DNA of 64,000 bases, taken from assembly GCA_938075415.1 (NCBI GenBank), contig CALJHC010000023.1:62001-126000 (forward strand). The letters run 5' to 3'. This DNA comes from an uncultured Rubripirellula sp. (GTDB lineage Bacteria; Planctomycetota; Planctomycetia; Pirellulales; Pirellulaceae). Below are positions 10,390 through 18,837 of the stretch, in pieces (within the stretch, counting starts at the first letter, position 1; every line of letters starts with the position of its first letter). The position numbers and the translations under genes were made by a program. The notes below the pieces were generated by a model, which saw nothing but the letters and a program-made list of their open reading frames with translations, searched no databases and had not been told where the DNA came from.

Positions 10390-10572
10390 GTGGGTGAGTT
10401 TACCGTTGACACCCATAATCGGCTAATCGCCCGCGACCAATACGTCGCAATACTGTTCCTGACTGATGACGGGGTCGTTGGACTTGGCCGAGTTGTGAAC
10501 ATGAGTGGACATAGCTTCCACATCATGACCGATATGCTTGGACCCTCAAGATCGAAGAATGTGAACCGCTAA
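10390..10572 (+). pseudogene. Possible truncated PilZ-like domain fragment
   Basis: A 60-codon open frame reads ...ILFLTDDGVVGLGRVVNMSG..., which resembles the G-x-V-x-N-x-S core strand pair of PilZ-type domains (cyclic-di-GMP binding). It is much shorter than a PilZ domain (about 100 residues), and the usual N-terminal RxxxR motif is not present in full. It may be a decayed remnant or a chance frame. Confidence 0.18.
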
Positions 10573-10798
10573 CAGATTGAAGTCACCCGGCCCGCTAAAG
10601 CGAGCATGATGTCGAACGGACTTCTTGATACCGTACAGATAAGCAGTTTACGTCGTCCCCGATCAATCTTTGACGAGAAACCGGATCAGTGCTTGCCAAG
10701 GGATCGGACTGATTTTCCACCGAGTTCAAGTCTGCATTCGGAGCGAAAGTTGTTTAAAATCACCCCACTCCGCCCATTCAATTATCTAGTGAGCCTTA

Positions 10799-11791
10799 AT
10801 GATGAAAAGATTGCTTTCGCTTTTAACCTCCGTTTTACTTCTCGGCGTGGCCAACGCCGATGATCGATGGCTCGTTTTCTCCGGTGGTGAAGGTCCCGGA
10901 AAAGGTAAACACATCGTTCTCGTTTCGGGGGATCATGAGTATCGAAGCGAAGAGGCTTTTCCCCAGTTGGGAAAGATCCTTTCCCAACGACTGGGCTTCA
11001 AATGCACCGTGCTATTCCCCATTGATCCTGAGTCGGGGGAAATCAATCCTGAAAGTGTCACCAACATTCCAGGTCTGGAGGCACTCGCCAGCGCCGACCT
11101 TGTCGTCCTAGGCCTTCGATTTCGCAACCTTGAAGACGACCAGATGAAGCGCATCGTGGACTACGCCGAAGCGGGGAAACCACTGATGGCTTTGCGAACT
11201 TCAACCCACCCATTCAACATTCCCCGAGATCGCAAGTACCACAAGTACACATGGAACAATCAGGATGCTGGCTTCAAAGGTGGCTTCGGAAAACAGATTC
11301 TTGGTGAAACCTGGGTCTCGCACTATGGCAAACACGGTCGTGAATCAACTCGCGGCCTGGTTGCTGACAAAAAGCACCCCATCTCGACAGGCATCAAGGA
11401 TGGTGACATTTGGGGCCCCACGGACGTCTACGAAGTCAAGTTACCGCTGACCAATGATGGACATCCCATTATTCTCGGGCAAATCCTAGACGGCATGACT
11501 GCAGAGTCGAATCCCATTGCCGATGCGCGTCAGGACAAGATTATGCCTGTTGCATGGACACGAACCTATAACGGAGGTCGTGTTTTTGTGACGACAATGG
11601 GATCAGCAGATGACCTGCCAAGCGAAGGTGTTCGCAGAATGTTGGTCAACGCATCACTTTGGTGCGTCGGACTCGAGAAGGAAATCAAAGCTGATTTGAA
11701 TGTCGAGATCGTTGGTCAATACACACCCACAGCATTTGGATTCAAAAAGTATATCCCCGGAAAACGTCCATCCGATTACGATCTGCAATAG
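10799..11791 (+). CDS. ThuA-like domain secreted protein
   Basis: This 330-residue protein has a classical signal peptide (MKRLLSLLTSVLLLGVANA, cleaved near residue 20). A ThuA-like fold follows, related to class I glutamine amidotransferases but lacking their catalytic Cys. Typical blocks are GKHIVLVSGDHEYRSEEAFP at the start of the domain, LASADLVVLGLRFRNLEDDQ, GKPLMALRTSTHPF and VAWTRTYNGGRVFVTTMG. ThuA proteins are linked to sugar (trehalose) use in rhizobia, and planctomycetes carry many secreted copies, so a role in carbohydrate processing outside the cytoplasm is inferred only. Two consecutive Met codons (10799 and 10802) make the start ambiguous by one residue. A hairpin 28 bases after the stop may end transcription. 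Confidence 0.88.
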   Translation: MMKRLLSLLTSVLLLGVANADDRWLVFSGGEGPGKGKHIVLVSGDHEYRSEEAFPQLGKILSQRLGFKCTVLFPIDPESGEINPESVTNIPGLEALASADLVVLGLRFRNLEDDQMKRIVDYAEAGKPLMALRTSTHPFNIPRDRKYHKYTWNNQDAGFKGGFGKQILGETWVSHYGKHGRESTRGLVADKKHPISTGIKDGDIWGPTDVYEVKLPLTNDGHPIILGQILDGMTAESNPIADARQDKIMPVAWTRTYNGGRVFVTTMGSADDLPSEGVRRMLVNASLWCVGLEKEIKADLNVEIVGQYTPTAFGFKKYIPGKRPSDYDLQ

Positions 11792-11818
11792 GCGAGATGT
11801 AACCCAGATCGAATTCCT

Positions 11819-11862
11819 CCCAATCAACTTGCTGCGAGCTCAACTGCCGCAAGTTGATTGGG
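11819..11862 (+). terminator. 14-bp inverted repeat downstream of the ThuA-like gene
   Basis: CCCAATCAACTTGC (11819-11832) pairs perfectly with GCAAGTTGATTGGG (11849-11862) across a 16-base loop, 28 bases after the stop codon. The position suggests an mRNA 3'-end structure. No U-tract follows, so intrinsic termination is uncertain. Confidence 0.4.
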
Positions 11863-12271
11863 CTCCGGTGGACACAATCAACTTACCTAACGGCAACCCT
11901 TCTGGCATGCATTGCATTGCAGCAAACAACACGGCCTTCTTCCTCGCAACCCAACCTTTCTGGACAAAGGATTGGCTTTCTGGACAAAAGATTGGCTGGC
12001 CGTTGAACAAGGGATTCTTTCGCAAAAACTAATCCTCCGCTGGCAACGGATCACGCCGACTGAGGATCTGGTCGAAATCATGGTGATCTCACTCAATCGG
12101 TAACGCGCTCAGAGAAACCGCTAAGGTGCTGTGAGATTTGCACCTTCAGAGAACGACTCTTCCTGATGCCCTGACAATCGCAGAGCAAGAAACATTCCTT
12201 TACAAGAGCACGCAACCTGAATCCTGTGCACTCAGCCAACCCAACCCTCGCCATTTCGGTTCAACACTCTG
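11863..12271. other. Spacer with no recognisable gene
   Basis: The region between the hairpin and the fructosamine kinase gene holds a 20-bp tandem duplication (11958-11997) and short frames on both strands without family resemblance. Confidence 0.5.
11958..11997. repeat. Tandem repeat, 20 bp x 2
   Basis: The unit TTCTGGACAAAGGATTGGCT occurs twice back to back with one mismatch, in a spacer. Confidence 0.85.
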
Positions 12272-13165
12272 ATGCGAGAAATTCAACAAGCGCTCAGTAA
12301 TCTCCTTCCCAATAGCGGGTCAATTCGTCGCTGTGACGCCATAGCCGGAGGTTGCATCAGTGTCGCTCAACACCTCGTCACACAGTCCACCGATGGGACA
12401 CGTCAAGATTTCTTCATAAAGTCCAACGAGAGCTCATTTGAAAACAATTTTTGCTGCGAGTGGAAGGGTCTTCAAGCCCTAGATCAGACCAGTTCGGTTC
12501 GCGTGCCTGAGCCAGTCGCCCAAGGAGTTGTGGGCTGCAAGGCGTGGTTAATCTTGGAATGGATTGAACAAGAGAATCAGCCGGCAAATTTCTTTCATGT
12601 GTTTGGCCACCAACTGGCCCAATTGCATCGATGCACGCGGGGAGAAGAAATCGGGCTTACTCACAACAATTACCTTGGATCTTCTCAACAACCCAATAAC
12701 AGCTGTGACAGCTGGCATCATTTTTTTGCGTCTCAACGATTGGAATACCAGTTTCGTCAACTGCGAAATCAAGGCCTAGAGTCCCGAAATCTCGGAGAAA
12801 GTCTCACAGTGATTATCGATGACATGGAGTCGATCTTGGAGGGATCAGAGCCGGAGACATCGCTGATCCATGGTGATTTATGGAGTGGAAACTATCTCTG
12901 TGGTCCGAAGGGTGTCCCCGTATTGATTGATCCGGCCATTTATCGTGGTAACCGCGAAGCCGAATTCGGTATGATTCGGCTTTTCGGTGGATGCCCGAAA
13001 TCGTTTTACGATGCCTATCAAGAAGCATTTCCATTTTCCGATGGCTGGGAGCGCCGAACTGATGTCTATCTCCTTTACCATTTGCTAAATCACCTTAACT
13101 TATTCGGAACGGGTTACCTTGCTGATTGCGAGCGAGTCGCCAGGGCGATACTTGCTAATCGCTGA
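12272..13165 (+). CDS. Fructosamine kinase family protein
   Basis: The 297-residue protein belongs to the fructosamine-3-kinase / ketosamine kinase family within the protein-kinase-like (APH) fold. The N-lobe has IAGGCISVAQHL at about 24-35 and the ATP-binding lysine region FFIKSN at 47-52. The hinge/C-lobe carries FGHQLAQLHR, and the catalytic motif is HGDLWSGN at 200-207 with Asp202 as the likely base. LIDPAIYRGNREAEFGM follows, where Asp220 is the metal ligand. These kinases phosphorylate ketoamines formed by glycation so that they decompose, a cytosolic protein-repair reaction. Length is normal for the family (about 290). It precedes hisF by 131 bases on the same strand, but no functional link is evident. 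Confidence 0.9.
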   Translation: MREIQQALSNLLPNSGSIRRCDAIAGGCISVAQHLVTQSTDGTRQDFFIKSNESSFENNFCCEWKGLQALDQTSSVRVPEPVAQGVVGCKAWLILEWIEQENQPANFFHVFGHQLAQLHRCTRGEEIGLTHNNYLGSSQQPNNSCDSWHHFFASQRLEYQFRQLRNQGLESRNLGESLTVIIDDMESILEGSEPETSLIHGDLWSGNYLCGPKGVPVLIDPAIYRGNREAEFGMIRLFGGCPKSFYDAYQEAFPFSDGWERRTDVYLLYHLLNHLNLFGTGYLADCERVARAILANR

Positions 13166-13296
13166 ACGACCGTGATTGTTGCGACCTTGAAGTCATGGAC
13201 GTGTTCCATGCACTTGATGTGTCAAACTGCACCACCATGCAGCAAGTCTGTCCCTTTTACCAAATACTTTTTTTCGTCGAACACGATTGAAGCCTG

Positions 13297-14064
13297 ATGC
13301 TAGCCGCCCGCGTGATTCCCTGTCTTGATGTCCATGATGGACGAGTTGTCAAAGGAACTAATTTTGTCAATCTACGGGATGCTGGTGATCCTGTGGAAGT
13401 GGCTCGTCGGTACGAAAAAGAGGGTGCTGATGAGCTGGTCTTTCTTGACATCACGGCCAGCCATGAAAAACGAGACATCATCTTGGATGTGGTCCGACGA
13501 ACCGCCGAACAGGTATTCATGCCGCTGACAGTTGGGGGTGGGGTCCGAACCATCGAAGATGTAAGAGCTTTACTTTCGGCGGGATGCGACAAGGTTTCGA
13601 TCAATTCGGCAGCTTGCAAGGATCCGGAGTTTGTTCGCAAAGCGGCTGATCGTTTCGGCAGTCAGTGCATTGTTGTGAATATCGATCCGAAACGAATCCA
13701 TGAAGATGGTAATGAGCGATGGGAAGTGCACATCAACGGAGGTCGAACTCGCACGGGGCTGGAAGCAGTCGATTGGGCAAGAAAAATTGAATCCCTTGGC
13801 GCAGGTGAAATTGTCCTCACAAGCATGGATGCCGATGGAACGTGCGATGGTTATGACATTCCCATCACCTCGGCTGTCAGCGAAGCGGTGTCGATTCCGG
13901 TGGTCGCGAGCGGTGGAGCGGGAGCCCCACAACACTTGGTGGATGCCATCAGCAAAGGGAAAGCCGACGCCGCGCTGGCGGCAAGCATCTTCCACTTCGG
14001 ACAATACACAATCACGGAAACGAAATTAGCGATGCAAGCCGCGGGAATTCCCGTCAGGCTCTAA
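13297..14064 (+). CDS. hisF: Imidazole glycerol phosphate synthase, cyclase subunit
   Basis: The 255-residue protein matches HisF over its full length. It forms IGP and AICAR from PRFAR and ammonia supplied by HisH, in histidine biosynthesis. The (beta/alpha)8 barrel starts [20 protein letters not shown], with catalytic Asp11, and the second catalytic acid is Asp130 in IVVNIDPK. The phosphate-binding loops LTVGGGVRT (about 78-86) and [13 protein letters not shown] are intact. No hisH or other his gene is in the window, so hisF is separated from its partner here. AICAR, the by-product, feeds PurH, whose gene lies 670 bases downstream on the same strand. Confidence 0.97.
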   Translation: MLAARVIPCLDVHDGRVVKGTNFVNLRDAGDPVEVARRYEKEGADELVFLDITASHEKRDIILDVVRRTAEQVFMPLTVGGGVRTIEDVRALLSAGCDKVSINSAACKDPEFVRKAADRFGSQCIVVNIDPKRIHEDGNERWEVHINGGRTRTGLEAVDWARKIESLGAGEIVLTSMDADGTCDGYDIPITSAVSEAVSIPVVASGGAGAPQHLVDAISKGKADAALAASIFHFGQYTITETKLAMQAAGIPVRL

Positions 14065-14734
14065 ATTTCCACTGCACATCCAAGACCAGAAAAGATTGGC
14101 ATCGATAGAGATTCATGCGGGCCCAATAAGCACTGGCTATTTGTAAGCACTGGCTATTTGTGCAAAACGAGACCAATCTGTGTGGCAAGTCGCAGAGGAC
14201 ACCAACGCTGAGACGAGCACCCCTCGTACCAGCATCTTTGAAGCAGGGAAAACTCTGACGACAACAGGAAGTGTCAGCGAAGTCAGGAATCCTGAAATCA
14301 GGCCCAAAACCTCACGCAACCGTTTTTGCTGGGTTGAGGGGCTGCGGGTCTATCGAGCCAACTTTTTACTCATCAAGCCATGACGTTGGTGAATCTCAAC
14401 TCCAAATGTGATCGAGGGGCGATCGCCTCACATTGAGATTCGAAAAACTGCCCGCCATCGCATTGGAAACGAGTCCTGCCACGTCAAAATGTTGGGCAAT
14501 ACAACCACGCTGCTTGAACGCAACCCAAGAAGTCAACCGAGGGTGTAGAAGGCTGTGGTTGTGGTAAAGTGTGAGAAGGGACCAACATGGATGGTTAAGA
14601 GCCTGATGAGCGATGGACAAAAGCCGGCTCAAAGGCCCTTGAACGGGGGTGCCCCGGTTGACCACAAGGCGTCACCCCGATTACACCAAGGGATTGAAGA
14701 AGTCTTTATTTTTCCTCGAACCCCATTTTGCACC
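14065..14734. other. Spacer upstream of purH
   Basis: About 670 bases. It includes a 17-bp tandem duplication at 14128-14161. The in-frame region just before purH (14555-14734) is open but does not resemble the PurH N-terminus. I looked for a ZTP-type riboswitch core and did not see one. Confidence 0.5.
14128..14161. repeat. Tandem repeat, 17 bp x 2 (exact)
   Basis: The unit AAGCACTGGCTATTTGT occurs twice without mismatch in the hisF-purH spacer. Confidence 0.9.
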
Positions 14735-16306
14735 GTGTCCGACATCGTTCCGATTCGTACAGCATTGATTAGCGTCAGCGACAAGCTTGGGCTTGCTGAT
14801 TTAGCTGCTGGCTTGCAACAAGCTGGCGTTCAAATCTACAGCACCGGCGGCACCCGACGACACTTGGAAGAGTCAGGTGTCGACGTGCTTGATGTGGCTA
14901 CCTACACCGGATTTCCGGAAATGCTCGACGGTCGAGTGAAGACACTCCACCCAAAGATTTTCGGTGGCATTCTGGCAAGGCGGGATCGAGATGATCACAT
15001 GGATGCGATCGAGGAACACGACATTGTTCCATTTGATCTGATCGTTGTTAACCTTTATCCGTTCGCGGCAACGGCGTCGCGACCCGGCACGACGCGAGAG
15101 GAATGTATCGAACAGATTGATATTGGAGGCCCAAGTCTGGTTCGGGCCGCTGCCAAAAATCAGCAAGATGTTGCCGTTTCGACCAGTCCGGAACAGTATG
15201 GCGAAATCCTTGACCAACTGGACAACCAAGGCGGAACCGATCTGGCCTTTCGCGAGCAGTTGGCAGCGGATGCTTTTGATCACACCGCCTGCTACGATCG
15301 TGCAATTGCCGATTACCTGAGAGGCGACTCCCTCAGTGGCGATTTTCCATCCAGCTTGCATCTGTCGCTACGCCGAAAAACACAACTCCGGTATGGTGAA
15401 AATCCGCATCAACGTGCTGCCGTTTACAGTGACTCCTCCCAGCGATCAGCAAATCTTGTTTCGGCTCGTCAACTGAGCGGTAAGGAGCTTTCTTACAACA
15501 ATCTGCTTGACCTCGATTCTGCATTGGAAATTGTTCGAGGCTTTGCCGAACCTGCCGCGAGTGTGATGAAACACAACAACCCTTGTGGTGCAGCCAACGG
15601 TGAAAAACTTGCCGAAGCTTGCCAGCGTGCTTTGGATGGTGACCCCCTGAGTGCCTTTGGATCTGTTTTAGGCTTTAATCGGACTGTCGACAAAGCAACA
15701 GCAGAATTACTTTGCACCCCGGGTCTATTCATCGAAGCCATTGTGGCTCCCGATTTTGAAGCGGAGGCCTTCGGACTGCTGACGACAAAACCAAGGTGGA
15801 AAGAGAACGTGCGGCTGATGCAAGTGGGCCGTCTTGATACGCCCGCATCCACCGTGCAACGCCGCTTCATCAGTGGCGGAATGTTGGTGCAAGACGCCGA
15901 TCGGATGACCAGTTCACCGCTTCAATGGCAAACGGCCACTGAAACAAAGGTTTCGGATGATCTCTGGGACGATATTTCCTTTGGTTGGGAAATGGTTCGA
16001 CACGTCAAAAGCAATGCCATCGTGCTTGCCAAAGACACCTCCCTGATTGGTGTTGGTGCCGGACAGATGAGTCGTGTTGACAGTGTGGAAATTGCGATCG
16101 ACAAAGCGGGTGATCGTGCTGATGGCTCGATTCTGGCCTCGGATGCGTTCTTCCCATTTCCAGACTCCATCGAAGCAGCGTCCGAGGCAGGCATCATCGC
16201 CATCATTCAACCTGGTGGTTCAAGGCGCGACCAAGAAGTCATTGATGCTTGTGATCAATTTGGAATTCCCATGGTTCTCACCGGCCGACGGCATTTTAAA
16301 CACTGA
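14735..16306 (+). CDS. purH: Bifunctional AICAR formyltransferase / IMP cyclohydrolase
   Basis: PurH carries out the last two steps of IMP synthesis. I choose the GTG at 14735 (product MSDIVPIRTALISVSDK..., 523 residues) because family members start directly with this strand. The frame stays open 60 codons further upstream, but that part has no PurH character. The N-terminal MGS-like cyclohydrolase domain shows STGGTRRHLEESGVDV, TGFPEMLDGRVKTLHPK and the IDIGGPSLVRAAAKN block. The formyltransferase domain has QLRYGENPHQ and the catalytic MKHNNPCGAA. The stop overlaps the trpC start by one base (TGATG), so the two genes are probably translationally coupled. Confidence 0.96.
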   Translation: MSDIVPIRTALISVSDKLGLADLAAGLQQAGVQIYSTGGTRRHLEESGVDVLDVATYTGFPEMLDGRVKTLHPKIFGGILARRDRDDHMDAIEEHDIVPFDLIVVNLYPFAATASRPGTTREECIEQIDIGGPSLVRAAAKNQQDVAVSTSPEQYGEILDQLDNQGGTDLAFREQLAADAFDHTACYDRAIADYLRGDSLSGDFPSSLHLSLRRKTQLRYGENPHQRAAVYSDSSQRSANLVSARQLSGKELSYNNLLDLDSALEIVRGFAEPAASVMKHNNPCGAANGEKLAEACQRALDGDPLSAFGSVLGFNRTVDKATAELLCTPGLFIEAIVAPDFEAEAFGLLTTKPRWKENVRLMQVGRLDTPASTVQRRFISGGMLVQDADRMTSSPLQWQTATETKVSDDLWDDISFGWEMVRHVKSNAIVLAKDTSLIGVGAGQMSRVDSVEIAIDKAGDRADGSILASDAFFPFPDSIEAASEAGIIAIIQPGGSRRDQEVIDACDQFGIPMVLTGRRHFKH

Positions 16307-17091
16307 TGACCATTCTCGACAAAATCCTGGTGGAGACACGACGAACCGTACAACGCGACCGTCGTCTGGTCTCAGAACTGCAGCTTGAATCTTTGATTCG
16401 GGACCTGCCACCGTGCAAAGATTTCCATGCAGCCCTCGCCGCTGGAAAACAAGTGCAGCTGATTGCAGAGGTGAAGCGAGCGAGTCCCTCAGCGGGTCTT
16501 ATACGCAAAGACTTTGAACCGACTCATATCGCCGCTTGCTATGAGGCCGGGGGTGCGGCTTGCATCAGTGTCCTCACTGACGAACCCTTCTTTCAAGGTT
16601 CACTGGATTTCCTTCGGGCAGTGCGAAAAACCGTCGACCTTCCGCTTCTTCGTAAAGACTTTATCGTCGATCGATATCAACTTCTGCAAGCTCGGGAAGC
16701 CGGTGCCGACTGTGTCTTACTGATTGCAGAATGTTTATCCTCAGACGAATTAAAAGAATTGACCGACCAAGCGAATGCCTTAGGGCTTCAGACACTCACT
16801 GAACTCTACGACCCAGAAAATCTCGGGAAGGTACTTGCCACATCAACTCGACTGGTTGGCGTTAACAACCGAAACCTTAAAACGTTTGAAACCTCGCTGG
16901 AGCACACCCTGTCCCTTCGCCCCAGCATTCCGCCTGATCGACTTCTCGTTGGCGAAAGTGGTATTCGCACTCACGAAGATGTCCGCCACCTGGGGTCGGG
17001 CGGCGTGAAAGCCGTCCTGGTCGGTGAATCACTGATGCGACAAGATGATATCGTCGAAGCAACCCGGAATCTGCTTGGTGAAACCAACTAA
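16306..17091 (+). CDS. trpC: Indole-3-glycerol phosphate synthase
   Basis: This 261-residue (beta/alpha)8-barrel enzyme converts CdRP to indole-3-glycerol phosphate in tryptophan synthesis. Family blocks present include LIAEVKRASPSAG with the catalytic Lys, LSVLTDEPFFQGSLDFL-like sequence near residues 86-106, PLLRKDFIVDRYQ, LTELYDPENL, VGVNNRNLKTFE and the phosphate-binding VGESGI. Length is typical. The ATG shares its A with the TGA stop of purH. Linking purine and tryptophan synthesis in one transcript is unusual in textbook organisms, but both pathways draw on PRPP. No other trp gene is present. Confidence 0.96.
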   Translation: MTILDKILVETRRTVQRDRRLVSELQLESLIRDLPPCKDFHAALAAGKQVQLIAEVKRASPSAGLIRKDFEPTHIAACYEAGGAACISVLTDEPFFQGSLDFLRAVRKTVDLPLLRKDFIVDRYQLLQAREAGADCVLLIAECLSSDELKELTDQANALGLQTLTELYDPENLGKVLATSTRLVGVNNRNLKTFETSLEHTLSLRPSIPPDRLLVGESGIRTHEDVRHLGSGGVKAVLVGESLMRQDDIVEATRNLLGETN

Positions 17092-17401
17092 CCTCTCCTT
17101 GAGGTAATCATCGCAACGATCGCTACAAGGTACCCGAGTCAACAGTCAATCAAATCTGCCCTTGTCATTCCACCGCGAACCACGCATTTGCGATTGAGGC
17201 AGGAGCGACCGCCAAGTGTTGATCGGGGACTAAAAAATGCGGGGACTGCAAAACTCAGGAACTGACACCAGCGAGTGACACAGCGCCATGAAAACAACCA
17301 AGCCACGATGCCCCAGGTCGGTGGTGATGCCGTTTCATCTAGCGTGACTCGTCGCATCAAGCGACCATGTTCGACACTTCCCCGATTCACCGAGTCAGGG
17401 A
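17092..17401. other. Convergent spacer with degenerate tandem repeat
   Basis: About 310 bases between trpC and the minus-strand cyclase gene. It holds a weak period-16 array (17224-17271), in which CGGGGACT recurs, degraded to CAGGAACT in the third copy. A minus-strand frame crossing it has no family resemblance. Confidence 0.45.
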
Positions 17402-18346
17402 TCAAGCCTCGGGTGGTGCCGAAGGTGGTTCAAATGCAAACTCTTGCCATTTGACCGCTTTGTCCATAGGTTCGATTCTCATCACCAAGTGACCGTCCTG
17501 ATAAAGACGAACGGTACCGGTCGACTGACTAACCACCACCGAAATGGCTTTGGTTTTTCTGGTAACCGCAGCAGCGGCCCAGTGCCGTGCACCAAGGCCC
17601 TTGGTCATCGTCAGGTCCTCATGCGAGACCTCGAGCATTTGGCGACTTCGCTCAATCACTCCATCACTGCTGATAATGAAGGCGCCATCAAGCTGTGCAA
17701 TCTCCTTGGCATCCTCCTGAACCTTTGCGTCAAGAAGATTACGATGCTTGCGATTATAACCCCGAAAAGGGTCAACACCGCTGTCATTCGAGTGTTCGAG
17801 AACCCGTCGGGTATCCCCAACGACAAAAAGTGTTCCAACAGGTTTTCCCTCACGACCTTCACGACCAATCTGCGCTGCAAGATCGACCACGGTCTTGATC
17901 GTCTGCAGGGGCACACGACTTTCGAGCATCTGCAGGTCACGACTGGTCAGACGACGCATTCGCTCGTCCAGTTGCAAATAACTGATCGTATCAAGCCGGC
18001 CTTGCTGGAAACCACTGTAGACCGCAACGACTTCGCCATTGGTGCGTATTAGTTCGTCCGCCGCAGACTCCAGCAGTGCATGCTGCAAACGCTCCAGCAA
18101 CGGCGATTTATCTTTATTGAGGGCAATCGGCTTGAGGCCAACTTCTGCGGCACCCTCCAGATCATCTGCGTCATCAACCGCGACAATCACATGCTTATCG
18201 ATACCCCCAGTGATCTCAACGATTCGCTTCCAATCAGTGGAACCATCCAACAAGATCAACAAGGCATCAGCATGACGCTTGATAGAAAGGCTAACCGCCG
18301 CTGCGATGATCGCAATGTTGTGTTTCGTTAGCCTTTGATTCGCCAT
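17402..18346 (-). CDS. Diadenylate cyclase (DacZ-like, DisA_N domain)
   Basis: This 314-residue protein has an N-terminal pyruvate-kinase-C-like region (about 1-110, IAIIAAAVSLSIKRHADALL) and a C-terminal DAC domain (about 115-290). That is the layout of archaeal DacZ rather than CdaA or DisA; no transmembrane segment or DNA-binding helix-hairpin-helix is seen. The DAC signature residues are DGA at 220-222 (LDGAFIISSDGV) and the second motif GARHWAA at 252-258. There the usual RHR is RHW, while Arg254 and His255 are kept. It should make c-di-AMP from two ATP in the cytosol. It lies alone on the minus strand, so the second-messenger target is unknown. The Trp256 substitution resembles variation at this position in DacZ-type proteins and probably does not abolish activity. 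Confidence 0.87.
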   Translation of the reverse strand: MANQRLTKHNIAIIAAAVSLSIKRHADALLILLDGSTDWKRIVEITGGIDKHVIVAVDDADDLEGAAEVGLKPIALNKDKSPLLERLQHALLESAADELIRTNGEVVAVYSGFQQGRLDTISYLQLDERMRRLTSRDLQMLESRVPLQTIKTVVDLAAQIGREGREGKPVGTLFVVGDTRRVLEHSNDSGVDPFRGYNRKHRNLLDAKVQEDAKEIAQLDGAFIISSDGVIERSRQMLEVSHEDLTMTKGLGARHWAAAAVTRKTKAISVVVSQSTGTVRLYQDGHLVMRIEPMDKAVKWQEFAFEPPSAPPEA

Positions 18347-18837
18347 GGGCAGGGTCGACAGCGAGAGTGGTTGAGATAGGGATACTTAATCTTAACTCAC
18401 GAAATTGCGTTCGCCCAGTGAGATGTTTGCAAATCGCGTCATCTCCGCGAGGTTTGCAGATGGCTGCGTCAGCAATCTCCATTGCTTCGGTCCGTTGACC
18501 GTGTCCTCTCGTCCGTTTCTCGCATGCCAGCGATTCAAGTTAAATCCGATGGGACAGACTTGCCGGCATAGGAATCAGAATCACTTTGCCAGCGATCCCA
18601 GACACCGATCCCAGACACCGACTTAAGACACCGATCCCGAGCGAGCTTGCAAAGCGATCCAAGCAAGAGGAAGGTGACTGTAAACGGGCAGCACAAGGTA
18701 ATTTGAAATCACCCATTCCGCTTTGGACCGGGACCGGCATCGGTAAACCATCAAGGCATAACGAGCAACATCGCCCGTTGAGCTGTGAAACGACTCTTGT
18801 ATCCGAGATCCCCTCAGTCCCAAAGACCTCGTCAGAT
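18347..18837. other. Spacer with period-13 array
   Basis: About 490 bases between two minus-strand genes. It contains the tandem array at 18593-18640 and otherwise no recognisable feature. Confidence 0.45.
18593..18640. repeat. Tandem repeat, 13 bp x about 3.5
   Basis: CGATCCCAGACAC is repeated twice exactly, then as CGACTTAAGACAC, then partially as CGATCCCGA. Confidence 0.85.

Larger units (their letters stand above)
10143..10798. other. Divergent spacer with a perfect hairpin and a PilZ-like fragment
   Basis: This 656-base region lies between the PPi-PEPCK and ThuA-like starts. It contains the perfect 16-bp inverted repeat at 10293-10330 and a short open frame (10390-10572) listed separately. 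Nothing else is recognisable. Confidence 0.5.

Noticed and set aside
14555..14734. 60-residue N-terminal extension of PurH
   Set aside because: The frame is open, but the sequence lacks PurH character; the conserved N-terminus begins right after the GTG at 14735.
14065..14734. ZTP (pfl) riboswitch upstream of purH
   Set aside because: The conserved CCGCCTGGGC-type core and the 5' domain were not found.
17139..17405. 88-codon minus-strand frame overlapping the end of the cyclase gene
   Set aside because: Cys/Arg/Trp-rich random composition and no start signal; overlaps a degenerate repeat.
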